Below are positions 1 to 9,333 of a stretch of DNA of 12,783 nucleotides, piece by piece (position 1 is the stretch's first letter; every line of letters starts with the position of its first letter). The notes under the pieces were generated by a model, which worked only from the letters and a program-made list of their open reading frames with translations, was not told where the DNA came from and did not search any database. The DNA lies in NCBI GenBank assembly GCA_958430865.1, contig CAUDNR010000402.1, forward strand, positions 90,931-103,713, in the 5' to 3' direction. Origin of the DNA: Entrophospora sp. SA101. Its lineage: Eukaryota > Glomeromycota > Glomeromycetes > Entrophosporales > Entrophosporaceae. The position numbers and the translations under genes are program-made.

Positions 1-2
1 GA

Positions 3-1097
3 TCTCGTTATATTCAAACTCATTTCACTTCGTATAAAAGAGCAATCTTCCATTTTGCTGAGGTTGATAAACAACCTTCAAAACAGTACTGGAAAAGATT
101 AAAAAATCAAATAATCTATGAAGCAGAAAAGCCACATCGACAGGAACTTATCTTGAAATACTTGCTAAAAAAATGGCCTCGCCTTGGACCTAATAAACAA
201 GTTGCTGAAACATTCCTTGAAGAGATAGATAACCCTCTTAGATATTCTCAGGTTGATATCTATACAATTCTTCAACATTGTCATAGTTTTAAGGACCCAC
301 CAATATATCAAGGTGATGCCTACACAATTTATTCAGAGAGATATCTAGAAGAGCAAGTAGTACCAGTGCTAGCAAAAGAAGCAAAACAACTTGATTCTTA
401 TTTCCCTGAAGGAAATATTATTACAGTAAAATCTGCAATTATTATGGGTATCAAAGCACCAATTTTTAGATGTATGTTGTTAGGTTGTGAAGGAGAAGAA
501 CGTATTCATCTTTATTCACCAAAAAATATGGAGCATCATCTTAATACCAAACATAATTCATTTTTCGAACAAATTGTGGCAGAACATGACAAGGTCTGGG
601 TATATTTAAAAAAAGATATGAATTTATTTGGTGATGATGATAAATGCAAAGATCAAAAACCACAAGAAACATGTCAGAATGAACATAGATCTATTGAACG
701 CAAAAGAAAACATGAAGGAATTAATAATGGTAATAAACATCAAGAAAAAAGACCTCGAACTAATAATAATCAACCTCAAAAATCACAAGAAACATCTCAG
801 AATGAACATAGTAGATCTATTGAACATAAAAGCAAACATGAAGGAATTAATAATGGTAATAGACATCAAGAAAAAAGACCTCAAACTAATAATAATCAAC
901 TTCAAAAATCACAAGGAACATCCCAGAATGAACATAAATCTATTGAACACAAAAGAAAACGTGAAGGAATTAATAATGGTAATGAACATCAAGAAAAAAG
1001 ACCTCGAACTAATAATCGACTTCAAAAATCACAAGAAGTCTATCAGAATGAATGGAGATCTGTTAAATCTTATTATAAAAAAATTACTCGTGTGTAA
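3..1097 (+). CDS. 5'-partial protein with C2H2-like finger and basic tandem repeats
   Basis: The frame is open from the left edge, giving 364 visible residues with no methionine before the first in-frame ATG at 453, so the start and probably more exons lie outside the window. I do not recognise the family. The first roughly 165 residues look globular. They contain a single zinc-finger-like pattern at 471-554, C-x4-C-x16-H-x4-H with the usual leucine before the first histidine, which is longer than a classical C2H2 finger. After an acidic DDD stretch, the tail is three and a bit copies of a unit of about 42 residues rich in N, Q, E, K and H, with basic clusters such as KRKHE and EKRPRT that could act as nuclear localisation signals. 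The product ends at TAA 1095-1097. A nuclear or nucleic-acid-binding role is inference; a transposon-derived gene is an alternative. Confidence 0.6.
   Translation, partial: SRYIQTHFTSYKRAIFHFAEVDKQPSKQYWKRLKNQIIYEAEKPHRQELILKYLLKKWPRLGPNKQVAETFLEEIDNPLRYSQVDIYTILQHCHSFKDPPIYQGDAYTIYSERYLEEQVVPVLAKEAKQLDSYFPEGNIITVKSAIIMGIKAPIFRCMLLGCEGEERIHLYSPKNMEHHLNTKHNSFFEQIVAEHDKVWVYLKKDMNLFGDDDKCKDQKPQETCQNEHRSIERKRKHEGINNGNKHQEKRPRTNNNQPQKSQETSQNEHSRSIEHKSKHEGINNGNRHQEKRPQTNNNQLQKSQGTSQNEHKSIEHKRKREGINNGNEHQEKRPRTNNRLQKSQEVYQNEWRSVKSYYKKITRV
648..1055 (+). repeat. In-frame coding tandem repeat, unit about 126 nt
   Basis: Three full units lie at about 648-779, 780-905 and 906-1025, and a fourth partial one runs to about 1055. 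Unit lengths of 132, 126 and 120 nt are all multiples of three, so copy-number and indel changes keep the frame. Conserved elements in each unit are CAGAATGAACAT (QNEH), GAAGGAATTAATAATGG (EGINNG) and the EKRPRT segment. Confidence 0.9.
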
Positions 1098-1537
1098 AAA
1101 AACAATTAGTATTTTTATTATTATTAGAACAAATAATGCATATGTATATATATATATTAATTAAATTATAAATAAAAAATTAATTTTCTTTTTGCATCTT
1201 TACTACACGATTTCAATTCCTTCAATTAATTAGTTTCTTTTGCTATATTTAAATTATGTGTGAAAAAAAAAGTTTATATTCGATTGTTCGTATTACAGCC
1301 GGTTAAATCAATAAAACATATTTTTTATAGATTATTATTATAAAATGATTGACGGACGGACGATGATAAATTAATTGTTACATTCATCATATTAATATCA
1401 ATTTTTTTTAATATTACTTTCCGTTTCCGTTGAGAAATTTGACATTTTTTCAATTAAAAAAAACCCCGTTTATTCAATCAGTAAAAATTTTTATGATAAT
1501 TATAATACGCGTCGAATTTAGTGAATTGAAATTTTAG
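1098..1537. other. AT-rich intergenic spacer
   Basis: I see no coding potential, RNA gene or repeat array here. It would hold the 3' untranslated region of the upstream gene and the promoter of the small gene that follows. A TA microsatellite lies near 1140-1160. I could not assign a promoter element. Confidence 0.5.
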
Positions 1538-2128
1538 ATGATGGATTTTTGCATTGAAGTGTAAATAATTATTAATATTAGTTTCAACAGTCAACTTCAA
1601 ACGCAAAATAATAATATTGGAAAAATACGAATTCAAAAATTACGGTTACACCTGATCATAAACATTCCATTTTAACTTCAACAAACGAAGAGTTAACTAT
1701 CTAATTTTAATTGAAAAAGAGAAAATGTGTTTATTTACCTTATATAATATACTTTTTAAGATTAAATTATTTTTACTTTCTTCTAGTCTTCGTCAAAACA
1801 ACCAAAAGCCTCAAAATGACACAGTTGAACCAATTGTTGAAGTGATCGGTTCACCTATTATAAAGGAATTATTACAAAATCCTTTCATTGTTGATAATAA
1901 GCAGGATAATGTTTTATCAAAACCACCACCACCAAATAGAGAAGCATTATTTGATAAGGAATACAGACTTGCACAAGTTTTGTAAGTATGGAAAAAATAT
2001 TTAATTGATTGATTAACTCTTTTTGAATATGTAAATTTATTATTATTATTATTATACTTTAAAGCCGTGGGCATCGATATTATGCACCCCTAGTTTATTA
2101 TTATGCTGATGATGATGATCTAACGTAA
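1538..2128 (+). CDS. Small unrecognised protein, tentative three-exon gene (about 93 aa)
   Basis: Proposed structure: join 1538-1560, 1787-1981, 2065-2128. The second intron (1982-2064, 83 nt) is the best supported: donor GTAAGT, a TTAAC branch-like site and acceptor AAAG. It joins two segments in frame into the ending FRGHRYYAPLVYYYADDDDLT with stop TAA 2126-2128. The middle exon follows a pyrimidine-rich acceptor ending CTTCTAG at 1786. The first exon is the weakest part. ATG ATG at 1538-1543 reads seven codons to a GTAAAT donor at 1561, and the phases match, making 94 codons including the stop. The alternative is an unspliced start at ATG 1725, giving a hydrophobic N-terminus. The body has a PPPPN stretch and an acidic end. 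I do not recognise the family and assign no function. Confidence 0.5.
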
Positions 2129-2419
2129 TTAACGTAAATCAATCAATTACATATTTATGTATTGTTGAAGTTTTTACTTGTTAATCTAAATAATTGGTTG
2201 CTCCACTACATAAAATTTTTTTTTTGGCGTGCAGATAAACATAACTCAGAAAACATATTAATATATTTTATTTTACTTTAAGTAAAGAAAAAAGTTTACT
2301 CTTTAGCACTCGTGGATTGTTGGAAATTTTTATATAGAAAATTTGTTTTTTAGTAATATTTTTGTTATTATTGAATCTTAATTGCATTTACAATAATAAA
2401 AATTCTTTCTTTCTATATA
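2129..2419. other. AT-rich spacer
   Basis: This lies between the stop of the small gene and the left end of the transposon relic. Only homopolymer runs and AT-rich sequence are visible. Confidence 0.5.
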
Positions 2420-3382
2420 CAGTTCACTCTATAACGAACCGTTAGACTTAGTATTAGTATTAGTATTAATATTATAACTAGGGAAAAATGTTTATTATAG
2501 GTAATCCGTTATCAACAATATAATTTATATATATTAATATTGGACATATAGGTCGGGCTTAATATTAATATCAATATTGATATATCATTCTCAGTATGTT
2601 ACAGAGGATCCGTTATTATTAGAAAGTGTGAGTGGACTCTATAATAAATATTCTTAGAGGTAAAGGTTTAATGAACTTAAAAATCATGTATTATCAATTA
2701 AATTTATTGTTAAAGACATTATACATGTGAAATTAATATTAATATTATTTTTTTTTACATTAATTCATCTTCATATACATCGAAATCACTTGGAGGGTAT
2801 ACTAAAAAATTTAATAAATCCCATTATTAGAAATTTTTGGAATAAAGGTTTCATCCTATTGCTTGCTCATCTATTTCTGTTGATTGAATTAATGCAATAA
2901 TATCCTAATCTTCCATTACTAATTCACCTGCAACCATGTTATTCTCAATATTTAAATATTCGTCCGCTAAAAGTGAATCATCAAATGGGAGTTAGTTAAT
3001 TAAATCTTGAACTTCACGATTTTCTTATTCAACTTCAATTTCAACATTATTAACTTCAAAAATTCTAATTTTCGTGCTTTTTTATTAGAACATGCGTTAA
3101 AGTAGAAATTTCATAGAAAATAGATCGACATTATTTTTAAACCGAATTTTATCCATTATAAGACGAATTTTTAAAACAAGTTTATGATCATATTCGGCTT
3201 AGAAAGTTACATTTTTATTATTTGTACAATCCATTAAGTTCGGTTTATCAAGTAAAGTAGAAATTATAATAAAATTCGGCTTAACGAAATAATTTTTATT
3301 AAACACGATTCGGTTAATCAATTTTGTATCGTTATAAAGCGAAAATCGGTTTATAGTAGTTCGGTTTATCAAGGTTTGACTG
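2420..3382 (-). mobile_element. Degenerate pogo/Tigger-like DNA transposon
   Basis: The left end at 2420 reads CAGTTCACTCTATAACGAAC. The right end, read from 3382 on the minus strand, begins CAGTCAAACCTTGATAAACC. The two are imperfect inverted repeats of the CAGT type seen in the pogo/Tigger branch of Tc1/mariner. Both ends are flanked by TA (2418-2419 and 3383-3384), the expected target duplication of that superfamily. Subterminal DNA next to both ends repeats motifs like CGTTATAA and CGGTTTAT, typical of these elements. At about 963 bp it is too short for a whole transposase. Inside is a stop-filled remnant of the acidic transposase C-terminus. The end match is imperfect, so the exact boundaries are an inference. 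Confidence 0.6.
2755..3060 (-). pseudogene. Tigger-like transposase C-terminal remnant
   Basis: Read on the minus strand from 3060, one frame gives an acidic sequence with phrases such as DSLLADEYLNIENN and AGELVMED followed by DIIALIQSTEIDE. It is broken by six in-frame stops before the final TAA at 2755-2757. That one frame still reads sensibly across the stops shows it was once coding. The composition and EYxxI / DEDIIxLI style resemble the tail after the DDE domain in CENP-B/jerky/Tigger-type transposases, as I know them. The DDE core and DNA-binding domain are missing. It lies inside the element with TIR-like ends, which supports the assignment. Confidence 0.5.
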
Positions 3383-3384
3383 TA

Positions 3385-3996
3385 TTAGTATTAGTTCCAG
3401 AATTAGCTTTTAAAAATTTCAAATGCTTCAATTTAGAAAATATAAAACATATAAAACACATGATTTTTAAAACAAAATAACCCTGAGACCAGTAATTTTT
3501 TATTATCTCGACAATGAATTGTAGAAGCTATCAAATATTGACTTTCTTTTTTCAGATAAGAATTCAATATTTCCCTATCTAGCTTTAAAGCTGACCAAGA
3601 TGAGTTAGTGTATGACCCGCACTATAGTAATAATAGTAATTGGAATATTTAATGTTTACACATTTACTAACATTAGATTATGATGTCAAAATTGAACTGC
3701 CACAATATATAATATGTATATGGAAAAAATGTAAAACGACTCTAATGAATATTACAAAGAGATCAATCAACTGATCACAATGGTTCCCAAGAATGAGTTT
3801 CCGGAATCACGTGAGTCTTTCAAAACTAGAGACAACACATTTTTGATGGCACAACTCAAAAAAAAATATTCATTATTCAGTAAATATATTTATTTCTGTT
3901 ACCACACAAAAAAAAAATTTAAATAAATAAAAATTTAAACCATAAATAAATAATAAAACAAATTCTATTCAATATTTCAATATTCAATCTGTTGAA
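3385..3996. other. AT-rich spacer, 3' side of ATG6
   Basis: No gene, RNA or clear repeat is seen. The stretch next to 3997 should hold the 3' untranslated region and polyadenylation site of ATG6 (minus strand); several AATAAA-like strings occur on both strands. A few less AT-rich stretches (about 3560-3625 and 3770-3850) could be old coding fragments, but I could not support a frame. Confidence 0.4.
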
Positions 3997-6132
3997 TTAA
4001 TTTTTGCCAGATCCATTTTTAATTGATGATGCATATGCTAAAATCCATTTAAGATATGCCAAAGTATATTTTAATGCTCTTGTCCATTCTTCCACACTGA
4101 ATTGTAGTCGTATCGATGCATCGTTGATTTTATCTTTGTTAATTCTATATGTATATGTGTGTGTAATTGTGAGAATGATAAATCAAATAGATAAATAAAT
4201 ATGAAGGAAGAAAATCATGGCAAATTGTTTCTGATTTATTCACAAAAACAAAACAAAACAAGATCCTACCGGTATGGTAAATTTAATTTGGGATCTTCAC
4301 TTTCCACATATTCTCCTAATTGCTGTAGGCAATTCAAAAATCCTACCATTGCACTATCAAAACGACGATTCTGAAATAATCTTCCTATTGCAATATCACC
4401 TGTACCATACCTGTAATAGTTTTGATTAAAATAATTATATACAAATATATATATTTTGAACATTTAAAATAAAAAGAAATGATTGAATACTTACAATTCA
4501 TAACTTGTTATACTGTCACCATCAATTTTTTCAACTCGTGAAAAAGAGCCTAATGGAATTAATCTATAACTAAATAAAAATAAAATAAAATAGAATAACG
4601 AAAATCAATACATTTCTACATTATTTAAAATTTTTGTTTTAAAGAATTATAAAATTACATACTTTTGAAATGTAAATTTAAGCCGTTTTGCAATTATTGA
4701 TAGCAATAATGCAGTTTGTCCCCATGCAGCATTGATTTCATTCCACTCCACCTTATATATTTTTATGTTTAAAACTTTTGTAAAAATTATAATTATAATT
4801 ATGATAGTAATAATTTACCGGAATTTTGGGTAAACGTCCAAGTCGAAATCCATTTATAGTTCCAAAATATCCATCATGACCAATACAAAAAGTGTCATTA
4901 TAGACATTGGTTCTATGTAATTTTTCTAATAATTTTGTATCATGGTCATATTTTAAATTTATACTATCCCTATCATTTTGAAAAGATTGTAATTGAATAT
5001 GAAAATTATTAAATTCTTTCCAATAACTATTATTTTAAAAAAAAAATTATGATAATTAGTATAGATATAATTGTAATAATCAAAACAAACAATCAGATAT
5101 TCTTTATGTATGTATGTAATTACTTTTCTTCGAGCTCATCAAGTTGACTTGTTTCTGCCTCTAATTTTTCTAATTCTTTTTTCAATACTTCTCTCTCATG
5201 TTCAATATCTTTCAACATATCAGTTGCTGCCAATTCTTTATTTTTAATCTATCCACCAAAATAAATAAATTAATAAATAATAACTTAATCATTGTTATTA
5301 ATATTATAATTATGAACTTTGCCTATAAATAACATATATATGAAATTGCATAATTAATTGCTATCAATGGCTTGCCTCTTGAATTTCTTTTTGTAATTTT
5401 TCAGTCTCTTCATCACTAATAATACTTCCATTCATTTTCTTTAAAAAATCTTTATAACAATCACGTTCTTTTGAAGTGTCTGTTAACTGTTTACTCAAAC
5501 TATCCAATAACATCTCGGTACATTCTTGGCACATTGGATGAGACAACTCTGATCTCGAATTCATCAAATCAAAAAGACGATTCGTTACTTTCAATCGATA
5601 ACTAATACTGGCCCGTTGCTGTCTATCATCATTGATAATAATGCTGTTACTTATATCGCCACTATCAGATGATAATCCATTCTCATGTGATCGTGATAGC
5701 ATCACATAAGATTCTGATGGTGCCAAGTAAGAATCTTTCTTCTGTTTAGTTGAACCTATACTTGCATATCTTGTCATTCCGCGTGACTCACTTGCTGTAG
5801 ACATTGACCTTTTTTTAGATTGGTAACCATCAACATCATCATTATTATTATTAAAGTCATTAAAACTAGTTTTCTTTTTTAACTTAAAGTCTGTTTTATT
5901 CAAGTCTGAAACTTTTGATGTTTCTTCAGGTAATGGTGCTAAATTAAATAATTTGTCAAAGGTAACATTCATGTCCTTTGCATGAGTAATCATTTTAATG
6001 TTAAAATAAGATATATTAGAAATACATACGTAACAGTATATCTATTGAACCATTGTTAAGGTCTAACAAAGATTCATCAATTTTTATCACATGTCGACAG
6101 TTTGCACAGGTAAAAAAACTAATTGGTTCCAT
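3997..6132 (-). CDS. ATG6: Autophagy protein 6 / Beclin 1 (Vps30), eight exons, 483 aa
   Basis: Exons in coding order: 6132-6030, 5938-5376, 5248-5124, 5026-4819, 4751-4663, 4569-4495, 4410-4270, 4144-3997. All phases agree: 1452 nt, 483 aa, against about 450 in human Beclin 1. The N-terminus has the CANC zinc-type motif (residues 9-12) found in Beclins. A low-complexity stretch leads to SYVMLS (111-116) and the BH3-like region [18 protein letters not shown] (149-166), then CQEC (171-174). A coiled coil spans about 175-300. The evolutionarily conserved domain follows, with [23 protein letters not shown] (316-330) and [17 protein letters not shown] (334-350), through YELYGTG to the C-terminal [20 protein letters not shown]. 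Known role: a subunit of the class III PI3-kinase (Vps34) complex, acting at membranes in autophagosome formation and vacuolar sorting. The start is the ATG just before the conserved cysteines. Six introns are GT-AG and one is GC-AG. It appears intact. Confidence 0.96.
5249..5375 (-). other. GC-AG intron of ATG6 (intron 2)
   Basis: The exon ends CAAGAG and the intron begins GCAAGC; it ends GATAG before ATTAAAAAT. No GT donor is available: the minus-strand frame runs into TGA TAG within 15 nt of the exon end, and earlier GTs would delete conserved coiled-coil codons. AG|GCAAG is the usual consensus for GC-AG introns. The splice is phase 0 and rejoins the coiled coil smoothly. The intron is 127 nt. 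Confidence 0.85.
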
Positions 6133-7048
6133 GCTTCCAATTTAAATTTTTTATAAACAATTGAATTTAAATTTTTGTGCTACAGTCTTACAATCAAATT
6201 ATTAATATTTATTTTTCTTCGAAAATAATTTTCACATCGAATGCTTCCCACATTAGCATTCTTTTTTGATGGTGATAAAGCAGATGAGAGTTACAAACAC
6301 GATGATTCTTTTATATTTATTAAAAATGTCTTGGTAATTAATTATAATAATATTATACCTACTCTCTATCTAGTTTCTATATAAGCTAGATATTATTAAT
6401 TCAGAATCATGATTTTCGTAGTTAGGCCCTTTTCTATTTTCCAATCAAATTAACTATTATTATTATTATAAGGTGACATTATGAATGGAGTAAATTATTT
6501 AAAAAATTTCTTTTAAACCAGTTCAATAACTATTGAAACTATAACTTTATTTCAAACATTGTATGTAGGTGATAGTATCGATAGAACCATAAGATTTGAT
6601 ATGCATATTATTAAAGCCTGCTTCAAGTTTTTCATATTATAAAATATGCAAATGCACTAGTTAGCATAATCACAACTAAGCATGTAAATGACACAGGCTT
6701 AAACGAAACCACAACTTGATTCATGTTCAAAGAACTTGCAAATGAAAAATGCAAATGAAAAATACAAAAGAAAAAAAATCATAATTTATTATTGGATATA
6801 ATATAATGATTCAAAACATTTCTAATAGTAAAAGATTATCATGTATTTACGAAGCAGGACAATCATACACTTGCAGAGTTTATTGGATGAATGCTTTATA
6901 TTTTTTAATGAAAATAGATATGGAAAAAAATTAAGAATGATCATTTTATTCATACTCGCATTTACATTTAGGGCTTGTTTATTATTTGTTGCACATTAGA
7001 TTCATTATAATCACCTACAGGACAAAAGTATTATTTATTTGGGACTGA
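6133..7048. other. AT-rich intergenic region upstream of ATG6
   Basis: Nothing coding is supported on either strand. The part next to 6133 should hold the 5' untranslated region and promoter of ATG6 (minus strand); I see no clear TATA or CCAAT element. A 13-bp direct repeat GCAAATGAAAAAT occurs twice in tandem at about 6738-6763. The rest is AT-rich without visible structure. Confidence 0.45.
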
Positions 7049-7287
7049 TTCATTTCGTCGAAAGTTTGTTTCGTCAAAAGTTCATTTCGTCGAAAATTAT
7101 TTCGTCGACAATCACTTCGTCGACAATCACTTCATCGACAATCATTTCGTCGAAAGTTCATTTCATCGAAAGTTTATTTTGTCGAAAGTTCATTTTGTCG
7201 AAAGTTCATTTTGTCGAAAGTTCATTTTGTCGAAAATTATTTCCTCGAAGTTCATTTCGTCGACAGTTCATTTCTACAACAATTCAT
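7049..7287 (+). repeat. 16-bp CpG-containing minisatellite, about 15 units
   Basis: Units read TTCATTTCGTCGAAAG with variants of 14-16 bp such as ATCACTTCGTCGACA. The core TTTCGTCGAAA is a near-perfect palindrome broken only at its centre base, with two CpGs per unit. Units in the right half often read TTTTGTCGAAAG, one CpG changed to TpG. A 116-aa open frame across this array (7039-7389) simply reads the repeat and is not a gene. Confidence 0.9.
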
Positions 7288-7490
7288 GTTAATTTGCATT
7301 ATTATCAATTATGTTTGGGAGAGTGTGAATTAATTGATGATAACAATTGTTTATTATGTTTATGTGGAATAGGTTTACTAACATATTAATTTAATTAGTG
7401 GATAATTTTGGTTTTAAATGTTTATTTATATTTAGTCGAAACTAATTAAAGATTTAGAGCTATGTTTAACACAAAATTTTAATACATGTA

Positions 7491-8115
7491 ATCATTGATT
7501 GACCAATCAAAATCGTGAGTTTGATAACGTAAAAATAAATGAATTATTTATATTAATATGAGAGCTAATAAAAATATTCGACAAATGGTTCAAATTTAAG
7601 AATTTGGAAGAAAGCATGCGACAAACCTTCAAAATAGTCTAATAAATTAAATTGTACTACTCGAAGATGTATTTAAAGGGTTGGTTTTCGACTTGGTCGA
7701 AAAACAACTCTCTTTCTAACTCTTCTCTTGACCATATCTCTCGACATAATCAAAAAAACCTTAATATAATGAATGTCTACGAAATGATTTTAACCCACGC
7801 AATTGTTGATCTACCAATCAAATCGTGAATTTGATAACGTAAAAATAAACGTTAATATAAAACATTGATTCATTTTGTCAACAATCACTTCACCAATAGT
7901 TGTTTTGTTAACAAATGGTTCGAATTTAAGAAGTTGGAAGCAACCATTTGAAATAGTCTAATAAATTAAAATCGTACTACTCGAAAATGTATTTAAAGGG
8001 TTGGTTTTCGACTTGGTTGAAGAATAACTCTCTTCCTAACTCTTCTCTTGACCATATCTCTCGATATAATCAAAATAACCTTAATATAACGAATGCAAAA
8101 TGATTGTAAACGCGA
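7491..8115 (+). repeat. Direct duplication, period about 310 bp, with embedded minisatellite units
   Basis: Copy 1 is about 7491-7800 and copy 2 about 7801-8115. Both hold ACCAATCAAA, TTTGATAACGTAAAAATAAA, AATAGTCTAATAAATTAAA, ATTTAAAGGGTTGGTTTTCG and ACTCTTCTCTTGACCATATC in the same order. Copy 2 carries at about 7868-7913 a short run resembling three units of the 16-bp minisatellite to the left, which copy 1 has largely lost. No coding frame is supported. Confidence 0.85.
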
Positions 8116-8260
8116 CCAATTTAAGATATACGATCAAGACAAAACATGAACGACGTATGAAAAAATCAAACAAATTTATTTAACAAAACAAAATTTGTAA
8201 AAAAATTTTTTTTTTGTATGTAATAAAATTCCATTATTAACTATTAACAATCTAATTGTA

Positions 8261-8995
8261 TAGATCTTGACCGATCAAACCCGCCTATATAATTATTAAA
8301 TAATTGATAAGCATTCATTTTGCAGACTTCATAGATCTTGATTAACATTCATTTCGATCAAACCCGCCTATATAATTATTTGATAATTGATAATAATAAA
8401 ACGTTAATTAAATACATTTTATCAAACAGCTTCATAGATCTCGACTACTTTAATACTTACTTCGATCAAACCCGCCTATATAATTATTGAATAATTGATA
8501 AGCATTCATTTTGCAGACTTCATAGATCTTAACTTTGACGCTTGCTTCGATCAAACCCGTCTATATAATTATTTGAATAATTGATAATAATAAAACGTTG
8601 ATAAATATATTTTATCAAACAGCTTCGTAGATCTCGACTACTTTAATACTTACTTCGATCAAACCCGCCTATATAATTATTGAATAATTGATAATAATAA
8701 AACGTTAATTAAATACATTTACAAACAGCTTCATAGATCTCGACTTTAAGACTTACTTTGATCAAACCCGCCTATAATAATAAACGTTCGTTTTGGAAAC
8801 TTGATTTGCAAATAGATCTTGACTTTAACACTTGCTTCGACCAGGCCCGCCTATATAATTATTTGAATAATTGATAAAGCGCTCATTAAATATATTATGC
8901 AACCAGATTCATAGATCTTGACTTTTAACACTTATTTAGATACAAGCTATTCAATAATTGATCAGTATATTTTACAAACTTGCTTTGGCAGCTTC
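8261..8995 (+). repeat. Tandem array of about 71-106-bp units, eight copies
   Basis: Each unit starts at TAGATCTTGAC or TAGATCTCGAC (about 8261, 8332, 8435, 8523, 8628, 8734, 8813, 8912). It continues with CTTCGATCAAACCCGCC, TATATAATTATT, TTGATAATAATAAAACG and ends near CAAACAGCTTCATAGATC. Long (103-106) and shorter (71-99) units roughly alternate in the first half, as if a higher-order pair had been copied. The last units are degraded, ending near 8995. No gene is present. Confidence 0.9.
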
Positions 8996-9189
8996 GTATG
9001 TCGTCATACATCTTGTATTTAACAGTCTACTTTTGAATTTATTTTTTTTAGATTACACAATAAAAATTATGGAATAAATTTAATCCAATGAAATGGTTAG
9101 TATCCCATATTTTGCACAACTTGAAAAAAGTTGATATATAAGTCATAGAATTTGTATAATAGTATTGGTCAGAGAAAAGTCATGCAATG

Positions 9190-9333
9190 ATGAAGTACCG
9201 TGTAAGACCCCCTGTGTCTGGCTCCCTTAGGTGCAATGCCTCACTTTGGACCGGCTGTAAAGTCCTGTGTGCTAAGGAGGTGGAACTGATGTGGGTGACT
9301 CATGTTGGGTGTATTGACCCCTCGTGACATGAC
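9190..9333. other. GC-rich island of unknown origin inside the repeat block
   Basis: About 140 bp with roughly half G+C, against about a quarter in the surroundings, including GTAAGACCCCCTGTGTCTGG, CACTTTGGACCGGCTGTAAA and GAGGTGGAACTGATGTGGG. It is not open over a useful length in any frame I tried, and it does not fold as a tRNA by eye. The TGTAAGACCCC start resembles the way some LTRs begin, so a solo or truncated LTR or a SINE-type insert is possible. I saw no target duplication or tRNA-type box B, so the identity is open. Confidence 0.45.

Noticed and set aside
153..155. Start codon for the first gene at 153
   Set aside because: The codon there is TTG. The frame is open from the left edge of the window without a stop, so this is an internal leucine in a 5'-partial gene.
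628..1164. 178-aa plus-strand open frame overlapping the repeat tail
   Set aside because: It is another frame of the tandem repeat in the 3-1097 gene; unit lengths divisible by three keep every frame open.
1811..2074. 87-aa minus-strand open frame
   Set aside because: It lies opposite the small spliced gene and crosses its intron; the composition is AT-driven with no recognisable motif.
5939..5993. ATG6 translation starting at the ATG at 5993
   Set aside because: This segment is intron 1. The GTATGT donor at 6029 and the TTTAG acceptor at 5939-5940 give a phase-correct join that restores the N-terminal CANC motif; the nearer AAAG acceptor would break the frame.
7049..7287. CRISPR array
   Set aside because: The units are contiguous with no unique spacers, and the genome is eukaryotic by its introns.
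7039..7389. 116-aa serine/isoleucine-rich open frame
   Set aside because: It translates the 16-bp minisatellite; unit lengths are irregular and the start lies outside any gene context.
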